A stretch of DNA of 15,191 bases from Spirochaeta sp. UBA2779 (GTDB taxonomy: Bacteria > Spirochaetota > Spirochaetia > DSM-2461): NCBI GenBank assembly GCA_002352375.1, contig DEIH01000038.1:1-15191 (forward strand). Reading direction: 5' to 3'. Both the position numbers and the translations under genes were made by a program. How positions within the stretch are numbered: the stretch's first letter is position 1; every line of letters starts with the position of its first letter. Under the pieces are notes generated by a model. That model ran no database searches. It worked only from the letters and a program-made list of their open reading frames with translations, and was not told where the DNA came from. Positions 1 through 7,221 of this stretch are shown here, piece by piece.

Positions 1-855
1 TAACCGGGCCAGACCGTTGCCCCGGGGAGCCAGAGACATCCAGGGGATCGTTACTCCCTGAACACTTAACCCACCTGACATCCCTTCAGTTGGTAATAAT
101 GATGCCGGAGAATCAGGACCGGTGAAAATTACTAGATCCAGTTTTTTTAAAGCTGCAGAGTTTTTACCGGAGATTCCCTGAACAAAAGAGTCCCAATCCT
201 CCAGATTACCACTTATGGCAAGAATCCGATAATCCGCTTCTCCGGAGCCCAGAATCTCCAGAATGTCAGATGAAGACCTGGAACTCAGTTTTCCTTCTGA
301 AACCAATTCTATAAGTTCACTCTCGCCGGCACCGGCCCATCGGGCAACGGCAATATCAGCCTTTTCATGATGTAGAACCAGAGCATCATCTTCCCCTCTG
401 ATCTGGCGCAGAAACCTGGAGTCTTCAAATCCTCCTGAAGCCCTGATTGGAACTGCCCGGCTCCTCTTGTTAAATGCCTGGCGTCCATCCCGAAGGTCGC
501 TGGAAACAGCCACCATCCCCGAATACCCCAGAAAAACAGAGGCTTCATCCATAAAACCCTCAAGCAGGGGATCTGAACGCCTCGGTTCTCTGAATCCACC
601 GGCATCGAACAGAAGTTCTGAATCCAATCGCCTGGATTCAAGAACCGCAGTAACAGCCGAAAGCCCCGCGGAAGCTCCTGAAGGGCAGTCACAGCCAACC
701 AGGTAACCCTCGATGTCAGAAGTAATCCAGAGAGTTACAGAGCCGGATTCTTCAGCCTGGAGCACCGGTATCGAACTCTGAAGGAAAAAGAAAATAAAAC
801 CGACAAGGACAATCCATGCGCGAAGTATATTTGAAAGTATTGAGCTTGCTTTCAT
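1..855 (-). CDS. Exported 5'-nucleotidase/metallophosphoesterase-like protein, degenerate; 3' end beyond the window
   Basis: I translated this by hand from an ATG at 855; the frame stays open for 285 codons to the left edge, so the C-terminus is missing. Residues 11-27 are strongly hydrophobic after a basic N-terminus, and VLQA at 31-34 is a plausible signal-peptidase site, so export to the periplasm is likely; there is no lipobox. After it, WITSDIEGYLVGCDCPSG (43-60), LLFDAGGF (81-88) and a GYSGMVAVSSDL stretch (110-121) line up with the N-terminal metallophosphoesterase blocks of UshA-like proteins (DLHG..., CGCPSG, DAGD, GYDA...DL). The usual metal ligands look changed: DxH is DIE and GD is GG. 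I infer a non-catalytic or altered relative. An in-frame TAA at codon -9 excludes a longer ATG start, and no clear Shine–Dalgarno is visible. The reading frame is secure; the family is a moderate call. Confidence 0.72.
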   Translation of the reverse strand, partial: MKASSILSNILRAWIVLVGFIFFFLQSSIPVLQAEESGSVTLWITSDIEGYLVGCDCPSGASAGLSAVTAVLESRRLDSELLFDAGGFREPRRSDPLLEGFMDEASVFLGYSGMVAVSSDLRDGRQAFNKRSRAVPIRASGGFEDSRFLRQIRGEDDALVLHHEKADIAVARWAGAGESELIELVSEGKLSSRSSSDILEILGSGEADYRILAISGNLEDWDSFVQGISGKNSAALKKLDLVIFTGPDSPASLLPTEGMSGGLSVQGVTIPWMSLAPRGNGLARL

Positions 856-1129
856 CTGAGAGCAGGATATAACAGTTTCTTAGTCATAAACCAGAGCTTC
901 ATTGAGAAGTTCAGGGGGGGAGTAACTTTGACACTTTATTTACAGGAACTGTCTTTCCACCTGCTCTGTAGTGAAAAGCATCCGGCAAGTCTGAAGGATC
1001 AGTAAAAAAAGTTGAGGGGCACATTGATACACTTGTAAAACTCTGTTTACCTGAAATACAGATAAATCAAGATCCCATCCGTGCCAACCCGCGAACATCT
1101 GCGGTAGAAAACAACTCCTGCCATCCAAT
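856..1129. other. Intergenic spacer with no supported gene
   Basis: This stretch lies between the tRNA-Val terminator and the exported-protein gene. A 62-codon minus-strand frame (940-1128) has no Shine–Dalgarno and no recognisable motif, so I do not call it. TTATATC about 13-19 nt upstream of the ATG at 855 could be a weak -10 box for the downstream gene, but I see no matching -35 hexamer. I see no second hairpin or repeat. Confidence 0.5.
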
Positions 1130-1157
1130 AAAAAAAAGACAACCCCGAAGGATTGCC
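1130..1157 (-). terminator. Rho-independent terminator after tRNA-Val
   Basis: On the minus strand GGCAATCC, loop TTCG, GGGTTGTC forms an 8-bp stem with two G-T wobbles, capped by a UUCG tetraloop and followed by eight T (1130-1137). It begins 11 nt after the tRNA 3' end and would end the tRNA transcript. Confidence 0.88.
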
Positions 1158-1167
1158 TTTATGATGT

Positions 1168-1241
1168 TGGGCGACGGCGGACTCGAACCGCCGACCCCGT
1201 GCATGTCAAGCACGTACTCTAACCAGCTGAGCTAGCCGCCC
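1168..1241 (-). tRNA. tRNA-Val (anticodon GAC)
   Basis: The full cloverleaf reads on the minus strand from 1241. The acceptor arm GGGCGGC pairs with GTCGCCC with one G-T wobble. The D arm contains GCTCAGCTGGTTAGAGT. The anticodon stem CGTGC/GCACG encloses the loop TTGACAT, giving anticodon GAC, which reads GUC/GUU valine codons. The T arm is GGCGG TTCGAGT CCGCC. The discriminator is A at 1168. The next bases are ACA, so the 3' CCA is not encoded and must be added by a nucleotidyltransferase. Confidence 0.96.
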
Positions 1242-1253
1242 TAACGAAGCACA

Positions 1254-1281
1254 ATTCTACCGATTAGACGCGAAGTGTCAA
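1254..1281 (-). promoter_or_regulatory. Sigma-70-type promoter for tRNA-Val
   Basis: The minus strand has TTGACA (1281-1276), a 16-bp spacer, then TAGAAT (1259-1254). The tRNA begins 12 nt past the -10 box, as expected for a stable RNA promoter. It lies in the 77-nt gap after cheY, so the tRNA can be transcribed independently of the chemotaxis operon. Confidence 0.85.
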
Positions 1282-1318
1282 CCGGTTTTAATCTTTTTGT
1301 GAAAGCCTTCAAGCATCC

Positions 1319-1759
1319 CTATTTCAGGACGCTTATCACCCTCTCGAGAACTTTTTTCCGGTCCAGAGGTTTAATGATGTAGTTCTTGGCGCCGATGAGC
1401 AGAGCTTTTTTTACCAGATCCTGCTTACCCAGAGCACTTATCATCACCACCTTGGCATCTTTATCGAACTCGATTATCTTTTCAAGGGCACTCACACCAT
1501 CCATTCTGGGCATGGTAATGTCCATGGTTACCAGATCGACGTTGGGGTAGAGCTCTTTGTACTTTTCCACACCTTCCAGGCCATCTGCAGCTGTGCCAAC
1601 AACGTTAAAACCCTCAGATGAGAGTATCTGCCCGATCTGCTTGGTAACAAACATGGAATCGTCCACAACAAGAACTTTGAAGGCCGACCCGCCGTTACTC
1701 TGACCGTCGGGAGTTCTTTCATTTATACTTGGAAAATCACTCGTCGTCTTCAAAATCAA
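1319..1759 (-). CDS. cheY: CheY chemotaxis response regulator
   Basis: This is a single receiver-domain protein that, when phosphorylated by CheA, binds the flagellar motor switch. From the TTG start it has 146 residues. The receiver fold begins near residue 27, with acidic pair D33-D34, phosphoacceptor D80 in MDITMPRMDG, switch-position S108 and the conserved lysine K130 of IIKPLD. Residues 1-26 form a polar extension that short CheY proteins lack. The start is a TTG eight nucleotides after the cheX stop, behind AAGAGGG; a second TTG two codons later is possible. It is the last gene of cheA-cheW/R-cheX-cheY. I see no strong terminator between it and the tRNA promoter. Confidence 0.95.
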   Translation of the reverse strand: MILKTTSDFPSINERTPDGQSNGGSAFKVLVVDDSMFVTKQIGQILSSEGFNVVGTAADGLEGVEKYKELYPNVDLVTMDITMPRMDGVSALEKIIEFDKDAKVVMISALGKQDLVKKALLIGAKNYIIKPLDRKKVLERVISVLK

Positions 1760-1767
1760 CAGCCCTC

Positions 1768-2232
1768 TTACGCCCGTTCCCGTATGGCAACATTAATCTC
1801 AACTAGCCCCTGAGGCATCTCAAGAGGAACAATCAAGGCTTCGACATTGGCATCGGATACCGACATATTCTCACCGGTAATGATGGAGGGAGGAGTAAGA
1901 TCGAACTTGAAACCCAAATCGAACAGTTTGGTAACAGCCTGGGCGGTTATCATATTTGCAAGTTCTGTTATCGTGGCCTTTGCCAATTCATCCATACTGG
2001 TGAGTTTTTCACCATTCATGGTTGATGCAATTTTAATAGCTGAATCCTGGCTCATATCAATGAGTACACGGCCTTCAACATCTCCGGCCAGACCGACAAG
2101 TGCAGCAACACCCATAACCGGCTGGGTGGTTTTCTTCAGATACAGATCCTTACGTTCAACCTCTGTCTGCAGAACTTCCGTCATGATGTTGTAAGCCGCT
2201 TCTACAAAGGGATTTATGTACTCGACTCTCAT
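1768..2232 (-). CDS. cheX: CheX, CheY-phosphate phosphatase
   Basis: The 154-residue protein matches the CheX family, which dephosphorylates CheY-P and resets the motor signal; spirochaetes use CheX where enterics use CheZ. The diagnostic ExxN catalytic pair of the CheC/CheX/FliY class appears as E90-L-A-N93 in a helix (TITELANMITAQA). The preceding GLAGDVEGRVLIDMSQDSA block is the typical CheX beta-strand region. It is full length and cytoplasmic, with no membrane segment. The ATG at 2232 follows GAGGAGTGAGAT, a good Shine–Dalgarno, and lies 19 nt after the CheW/R stop. Its position between the adaptor and cheY matches the cheA-cheW-cheX-cheY order described in treponemes. Confidence 0.94.
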   Translation of the reverse strand: MRVEYINPFVEAAYNIMTEVLQTEVERKDLYLKKTTQPVMGVAALVGLAGDVEGRVLIDMSQDSAIKIASTMNGEKLTSMDELAKATITELANMITAQAVTKLFDLGFKFDLTPPSIITGENMSVSDANVEALIVPLEMPQGLVEINVAIRERA

Positions 2233-2251
2233 ATCTCACTCCTCGAGTTAA

Positions 2252-3571
2252 TTATTTCTTTTTATATGCTACGACGCCGGAATTCTCAAGTCTTTCCCAT
2301 GCGCCGGGATTTATGGGCTGTTCATGAGCTCCAAGAATAAGGAGTCCACCGGGCTTCATCACTTCTTCCAAGGTATTGAAGATATGCTGTTGCTTATCAG
2401 GAACAATATACGAAACCGTATCTCGCATAACCACCATATCCAGTTTCGGTAGAGTATTATCATGGGTAATATCATGATATTCAAAGAGAATAGCATCCTT
2501 GATTTCTTTATTGAATTGTTTCCCCCTGCTGCCATTGGTAAGAAAGTTATCGTAAAGACCACCCAGCGAAGCCTGATTCACAACAAGTCCCGGTGCTGTT
2601 GATATGCGAATGAGATCGTTATCATGGGCAATAATTCTCAGATGAACATCCGGCAGCCTGTTTTTAACCAGACACGCTACCGAATAGCTCTCATAACCGC
2701 TTTCACATCCGGGATTCCATACATAGAAGTTACCTGTATTATCCGCTGGTAGAAAAGAGGTTACCTTCTCAGCATAATCACTGTTCCAATAATTACCGGA
2801 GAATGGTGAAGGAAAGGGTGACAAATAGGCCTCGGCGTCCTGTACATTTCCAAGCTGAACATCCTCACCCTTCTGTTTTTTCCAGGAACTGAACCGGCTT
2901 CTTATCCATTCCTGATTTACCGGACTTGAATAAAAAGAAAGGAAGGTTATCAGGGTTTCCTCAATAAAGCCGATATCAACATCTTCTTTCACAGCGCTGG
3001 CGGTAGTTGGTACGGTGGATTCTCGGGCCTCAAAAGGAGCATCTGAGCTGATTGATGGAGTCGATCGTGACTCCTGGGCTCTGCCATCGCCCGGCTCTTC
3101 ATCACCGAGAATGCGTTCAACATCGAGAATAACATAAAGACTGCCCTCATTCTCAACAACACCGCTGATATACTTGATATTGATATCACCGAAAAGCGGA
3201 TGAGGCGGCTGTATTGCTTCTGAACTGATACCGACTACTTTATCAATAGAATCAACAATTACGGAGATAACATGACTGTCCAACCGCAGAATAATCATAT
3301 TCTCCGTATCACCTTCAGTCTCTTCGGCTTTAAGGTTGAAAAATATCCGCATATCTATAACTGAAATGATGTCACCCCTTAAGTTGTAAACACCTTTAAC
3401 AAAGGGTGCCGCATTGGGAACAAAGGTGAACTTGGAAGCTTTTGAGATTTCTTTCACCTTCATGATATCAATACCGTAATCTTTACCTGCCAGGGTAAAA
3501 GTAACCATTTTGAAGTCTATACGGGTTTGGCCTTTCTGGTCTTTTGTTTCTTTCAAAGATACATGTTTCAT
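2252..3571 (-). CDS. cheW: CheW adaptor fused to a CheR-like domain
   Basis: It has two parts. Residues about 19-155 are a CheW domain (MVTFTLAGKDYGIDIMKVKEIS, then VKGVYNLRGDIISVIDMRIF) that bridges CheA and chemoreceptors. A low-complexity Ser/Thr/Glu linker follows. Residues about 198-438 resemble a CheR-type SAM methyltransferase: VWNPGCESGYESYS (285-297) aligns with the GCxSGEEPYS motif, IIAHDND (313-318) with the acidic SAM-binding strand, RDTVSY (383-388) with RNVLIYF, and MKPGGLLILGAHE with LxPGGxLflGxsE. The first E of GEEP and the RN of RNVLIYF are altered, so methyltransferase activity is doubtful. This CheW–CheR-like fusion is known from Treponema denticola arrays. I chose the ATG at 3571 (GAGG eight bases upstream) over a GTG at 3577 that overlaps the cheA stop. 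Confidence 0.92.
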   Translation of the reverse strand: MKHVSLKETKDQKGQTRIDFKMVTFTLAGKDYGIDIMKVKEISKASKFTFVPNAAPFVKGVYNLRGDIISVIDMRIFFNLKAEETEGDTENMIILRLDSHVISVIVDSIDKVVGISSEAIQPPHPLFGDINIKYISGVVENEGSLYVILDVERILGDEEPGDGRAQESRSTPSISSDAPFEARESTVPTTASAVKEDVDIGFIEETLITFLSFYSSPVNQEWIRSRFSSWKKQKGEDVQLGNVQDAEAYLSPFPSPFSGNYWNSDYAEKVTSFLPADNTGNFYVWNPGCESGYESYSVACLVKNRLPDVHLRIIAHDNDLIRISTAPGLVVNQASLGGLYDNFLTNGSRGKQFNKEIKDAILFEYHDITHDNTLPKLDMVVMRDTVSYIVPDKQQHIFNTLEEVMKPGGLLILGAHEQPINPGAWERLENSGVVAYKKK

Positions 3572-3576
3572 ACCCA

Positions 3577-5958
3577 CTACCTCACAACCCTGTCCTTTCT
3601 TGCTTCCTGCTCTTTTTTCATACTCAGATCCAATAACTGGCTGATATCGATAATAAGAGACACAGTTCCATCACCAAGGATTGTGGCACCGGCTATACCC
3701 GGAGAATTGGTGTAACGATCTTTAAGCGGCTTGATAACGACATCTTCCTCACCGATAAGAGAATCTACCATCAACCCCATTTTTCTATCACCGCTGCCGA
3801 CAATGACAACGAAGTTGTAGTCTGAATTATCCTCGGACTCGATACGGAAGAGTTTACCAAGACGCAGGAGACTGATGACATCATCTCTGACGTTAAACAC
3901 CTCATAATTATCAATAATATTGATATCTTCAGGCTTAATCCGATGACTTTCCAGTACACTGGTAATCGGGATGGCATAAATCTCGGTATCGACTCTAACC
4001 AGTAAACCTTGAATAATGGCAAGGGTGAGAGGCAGCTTTATTGTAAATCTGGTGCCTTCTCCTACCTTGGACCATACGGCCACACTTCCGTTTAGCTTTT
4101 CAATCTGCTTTCTAACAACATCAAGACCCACACCCCGGCCGGAGATATTGGTAACTTCTCCAGCTGTGGAAAAACCCGGTTCAAAAATCAGATTAAAAGC
4201 TTCAATATCCGTAAGAGCTTTGTTTGGATGAATAATACCCTTGTCGATGGCCTTCTGTCTCACTTTATCAACATCGATGCCGGCACCATCATCGGCAATC
4301 TCGATAACAATCATGTTTCCCTCATTGGAAGCTTTCAGCAGCAGACGACCCTGAGCAGGTTTCCCGGAATTCAACCGGATTTCAGGGGTTTCAACACCAT
4401 GATCCAGTGAGTTCCTGACACAATGCATCAGGGGATCCAGCAATTCCTCGGTAACAGATTTATCAAGTTCAGTATCTTCACCTTCTATAATCAAATCTAT
4501 CTGCTTATCCAGTGTTTTGGATAAATCTCTGACAAGCCTGGGAAAACGACTGAATATCTGGCTGATAGGAACCATTCGAATTCTTAAGATAGCTTCATGA
4601 AGATCGCTGGTATTACGGCCAAGATTAGCCGCAGTATTTCGAAAAGCACCGACCGTACTCTTCAATCCGGACTCAAAACTATCAAAAACAGTGAACAATC
4701 CCCCGAATTCATCATTCATTTCAGACTTGATATCTTTAACAGACTTTCCATCCTGAAGCTCTTTCAGCAAGAGAGGGAGTGATTCAAAAAGCCCTTTCAG
4801 ATTGTCTTTGTACATTGATTCAGCACTTCCAAGCTCTTCGAGAATTTCGTTGAACTGGGTACTAATCTGATTGAATGTTGCCTTGTTGATAACAGATTCA
4901 CTTACCAGATTCAGTAGGTTATCAATTCTCTGACTGTCAACCCGCAATATCGATCCACTGGAATTATCACGTTTAGCTGTAATACTGGAAGGTGTTTTTA
5001 CAGCCGTTTTCTCCGGAATAACCTTCTCAATCTCGGCAATTTCCTCGATATCTTCTACATCTTCTAAATTTTCAATTTCGGAAGCAGGGTCAGAAACTTG
5101 CTTCGGCTTTATTTCCGGTTCCGGCTGAGCTTCTTCCACTGGTGCGACACCTGGAATACTATCATCCAGCCCCAGAATCAGAACAGATGATGTAACATCA
5201 GCTATTTCCACCTTCCCTACCAGCGAATCCTTATCAATCCCTTTTTCTGTAGAAATATAATAATCAACCACAGGGTGAAATTGATCCTCGTAAAGTGCAT
5301 CAAAATCAGGGACTGTTTTCAAGGTTTGACCGATATCTTTGAGTTTGGCAAAAACCTGAATACCACCTACAGAGTTCATGGGGTTTGATTCGTCGAAACC
5401 AACCCTCACAAGAAGGATTTTCTCACCTTCGTCAATGGCCTCTTTGAGTTCAAGTTTTTCATATTCCGAAAGTTTTTTACTGGCAGTCGGAGAAGTGGAT
5501 GTTGAAGGCTGTGCCACTTCAGCCATAGGTTTAAGTGCCTGTGCCTGATCGGCCGATTCCTTTTTAGCAATTATCAGCTCCAGGTTCGCTTTTACTCCGG
5601 AGTAGTCCTCTTCATAGACAGCCCCGCTCTGGCGGGATGAAACCATAGCCTTGATTACATCAATAGAAGATAGAAGAACATCAACATTCTCTTCATTTAT
5701 CCGGATATTAGCGCTGCGTATTTCATCCAGCAAATCTTCAAGGAGGTGAGTGAAGGTTGAAAGCTCTTCCATCTGAACTGTTGCAGCACCACCTTTTAGA
5801 GTGTGAGCAGCACGGAAAATCTCATCTATGGCATCCTGATCCCCGGGATCGTCCTCCAGGGCAAGAATGTTCTGCTCCATTGCCTCAACCTGCATGATGG
5901 CCTCAGAAAAAAAGTCCTTGAGTAATTCTTCATTATTCGGATCCAGGTAATCGCTCAT
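3577..5958 (-). CDS. cheA: CheA chemotaxis histidine kinase
   Basis: This 793-residue kinase autophosphorylates under receptor control and passes phosphate to CheY. In order: P1 HPt domain with H52 in AAHTLKGGA; a P2-like region at about 160-265; a very acidic linker (about 275-318); P3 dimerisation helices (about 335-460); P4 ATPase with N box LMHCVRNSLDHG (510-521), G1 DDGAG (556-560) and G2 GRGVGLDVV (607-615); and a P5 CheW-like domain from about 645. The P3 hairpin spans about 108 residues between LVSES and RIRMVP, roughly twice the enteric length. I chose ATG 5958 over GTG 5964 because AAGGCGG is correctly spaced only for the ATG. The stop is 5 nt from the cheW/R ATG. I see no convincing promoter in the 104-nt gap upstream. 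Confidence 0.96.
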   Translation of the reverse strand: MSDYLDPNNEELLKDFFSEAIMQVEAMEQNILALEDDPGDQDAIDEIFRAAHTLKGGAATVQMEELSTFTHLLEDLLDEIRSANIRINEENVDVLLSSIDVIKAMVSSRQSGAVYEEDYSGVKANLELIIAKKESADQAQALKPMAEVAQPSTSTSPTASKKLSEYEKLELKEAIDEGEKILLVRVGFDESNPMNSVGGIQVFAKLKDIGQTLKTVPDFDALYEDQFHPVVDYYISTEKGIDKDSLVGKVEIADVTSSVLILGLDDSIPGVAPVEEAQPEPEIKPKQVSDPASEIENLEDVEDIEEIAEIEKVIPEKTAVKTPSSITAKRDNSSGSILRVDSQRIDNLLNLVSESVINKATFNQISTQFNEILEELGSAESMYKDNLKGLFESLPLLLKELQDGKSVKDIKSEMNDEFGGLFTVFDSFESGLKSTVGAFRNTAANLGRNTSDLHEAILRIRMVPISQIFSRFPRLVRDLSKTLDKQIDLIIEGEDTELDKSVTEELLDPLMHCVRNSLDHGVETPEIRLNSGKPAQGRLLLKASNEGNMIVIEIADDGAGIDVDKVRQKAIDKGIIHPNKALTDIEAFNLIFEPGFSTAGEVTNISGRGVGLDVVRKQIEKLNGSVAVWSKVGEGTRFTIKLPLTLAIIQGLLVRVDTEIYAIPITSVLESHRIKPEDINIIDNYEVFNVRDDVISLLRLGKLFRIESEDNSDYNFVVIVGSGDRKMGLMVDSLIGEEDVVIKPLKDRYTNSPGIAGATILGDGTVSLIIDISQLLDLSMKKEQEARKDRVVR

Positions 5959-6062
5959 TCTCACCGCCTTATTCTGAGGCTATCGATTTCTATTGTAAGT
6001 GAAAATCTCTTGTCTATACCATTATTTCTAGGGAAAATATCCATGAATAGCTGAAAAGGTAT

Positions 6063-6092
6063 AAAAAAAGACCCGGCAATCGCCGGGTCTTT
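6063..6092 (-). terminator. Rho-independent terminator after flaA
   Basis: On the minus strand AAAGACCCGGC, loop GATT, GCCGGGTCTTT forms a perfect 11-bp GC-rich hairpin, followed by TTTT. It starts 25 nt after the flaA stop and separates flaA from the cheA operon. On the plus strand the trailing T run is only three bases, so it is mainly unidirectional. Confidence 0.93.
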
Positions 6093-6117
6093 ATAATCAA
6101 AAGTTATATTTCAAACC

Positions 6118-7092
6118 TTACTGTGCAGCTGCATCAGCAGCATCAGGTTCTTTATCCATTTTCTGGCTTTCCAGATAGCGTAGAACCTGAAGGTTACCCA
6201 GGCGGGAAAGTTCAGCGTTGCGTCGTTCTTCCTCACGCTGTGCAAGGATGCCCCAGGTAGCCTCATGATCCAGATCGGTATCAACATCCTGAATAACTGC
6301 CTGATCGTATGTTACTTTGACGTCTTTTACATAAACGATGAAATCTCCACCTTCCTGCATGGCATCTCTGTAGAACTGAAGGCTTTCCAGAGTTATGGAA
6401 GGAGCGCTCCGGGGATACAGGGGGATCTGGCGGATTTCGCGGTTACGAACTTCGCCAATATAGTTGGGATTGTTCCAGGTGAGCTCTCTCCAGCCGTCAA
6501 AGTCCAGATTACCCAATGGCATCTGCTGAGTCTGTTCCTGCTCATTTCGGATAACAACAGCCATACCCATGGGGTAGTTCATCCCGTAAACATTAACTTT
6601 GATATTTTTAATAACACCAACGTTCTTCACTACACCGAAACCAGTAAACTGATCGCCCCTGGGGGCATTTTCAATAATAGAACTGGTGGCGTATGCGGGA
6701 ATTTCAAACGGGGGTTTTACCCATGCGTAGGAATTAAACGATCCCTCGGGATAGTGTACCCGGATACCCATTACCTGATTACCGGAAAATTGAGTTGCAT
6801 TCTCACCAACGGTAACGGCACGAACATAAGAGTACTTATCATTTTCGATCGTTCTGGAAGAACTTGAAAGCAATACATCCCAGTTGGGAACATAAAGAGA
6901 AGTGTTCATTGCTGCTTTTTCTTCCTCGGTGTACCGGGTACCGGCGGTGGAGCTGAAGTCCACCAGAGTAGCCTGATGCTGACCCTGATAATCATCCAGT
7001 AGTTCGTTGAAGTCGATCAGTACGCTTTCCTCAGCGAACGCCGCTCCGGAAACTATCAAAAATGCGGCCAGGAAAACGAGAATCTTTTTCAT
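6118..7092 (-). CDS. flaA: FlaA, periplasmic flagellar filament sheath protein
   Basis: FlaA proteins form the outer layer around the FlaB core of spirochaete periplasmic flagella and affect filament stiffness. From ATG 7092 the protein has 324 residues, with a classic Sec signal (basic MKK, hydrophobic 4-16) and a cleavage site AFA|EE after residue 20. The mature part shows FlaA-like blocks: VLIDFNELLDDY at the N-terminus, a VGENATQFSGNQVMGIRVHYPEG segment, then GVIKNIKVNVYGMNYP and FIVYVKDVKVTYD. The C-terminus is charged and ends in an Ala/Asp-rich tail. An upstream ATG at 7119 would add nine residues before the signal peptide and has no ribosome site; AGGAG at 7103-7099 is six bases from ATG 7092. 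It has its own promoter and terminator, so it is probably monocistronic and well expressed. Confidence 0.93.
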   Translation of the reverse strand: MKKILVFLAAFLIVSGAAFAEESVLIDFNELLDDYQGQHQATLVDFSSTAGTRYTEEEKAAMNTSLYVPNWDVLLSSSSRTIENDKYSYVRAVTVGENATQFSGNQVMGIRVHYPEGSFNSYAWVKPPFEIPAYATSSIIENAPRGDQFTGFGVVKNVGVIKNIKVNVYGMNYPMGMAVVIRNEQEQTQQMPLGNLDFDGWRELTWNNPNYIGEVRNREIRQIPLYPRSAPSITLESLQFYRDAMQEGGDFIVYVKDVKVTYDQAVIQDVDTDLDHEATWGILAQREEERRNAELSRLGNLQVLRYLESQKMDKEPDAADAAAQ

Positions 7093-7098
7093 AGGAGG

Positions 7099-7103
7099 CT
7101 CCT
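7099..7103 (-). promoter_or_regulatory. Ribosome binding site fixing the flaA start
   Basis: AGGAG lies six bases upstream of ATG 7092. It supports the start that places the signal peptide at the N-terminus, rather than the in-frame ATG at 7119. Confidence 0.85.
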
Positions 7104-7142
7104 TTGCCAAAATATACATTTATAAACATTACCTTAAGAAAA

Positions 7143-7170
7143 ACTATAGCGGGGTGCAGGAAACTGTCAA
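7143..7170 (-). promoter_or_regulatory. Strong sigma-70-type promoter of flaA
   Basis: TTGACA (7170-7165), a 16-bp spacer and TATAGT (7148-7143) lie 50-80 nt upstream of the flaA ATG. The bases just upstream of the -35 box (7171-7190) are almost pure A/T, like an UP element. The sequence is near consensus for the housekeeping sigma factor and does not resemble the sigma-28 flagellar pattern. Confidence 0.85.
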
Positions 7171-7221
7171 CAAATTAAATTTTTTTTGTGCCATTTTTTC
7201 CTGAAATTCGACTATTTTTTT

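Noticed and set aside
309..706. Two overlapping frames on opposite strands (309-698 minus, 467-706 plus)
   Set aside because: Both are shadows of the larger open frame 855-1, which has a signal peptide and family-like motifs.
940..1128. 62-codon minus-strand frame between the tRNA and the exported-protein gene
   Set aside because: It has no ribosome site, no motif, and lies directly after the tRNA terminator; most likely chance.
5959..6062. Possible promoter for the cheA operon (TACAAT near 5997, or a sigma-28-like ATCGATAG)
   Set aside because: Neither candidate has a matching upstream hexamer at the right spacing, so the promoter could not be placed.
6265..6867. A 200-codon plus-strand frame inside flaA
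   Set aside because: It is antisense to a well-supported gene, with no ribosome site and no recognisable domain.
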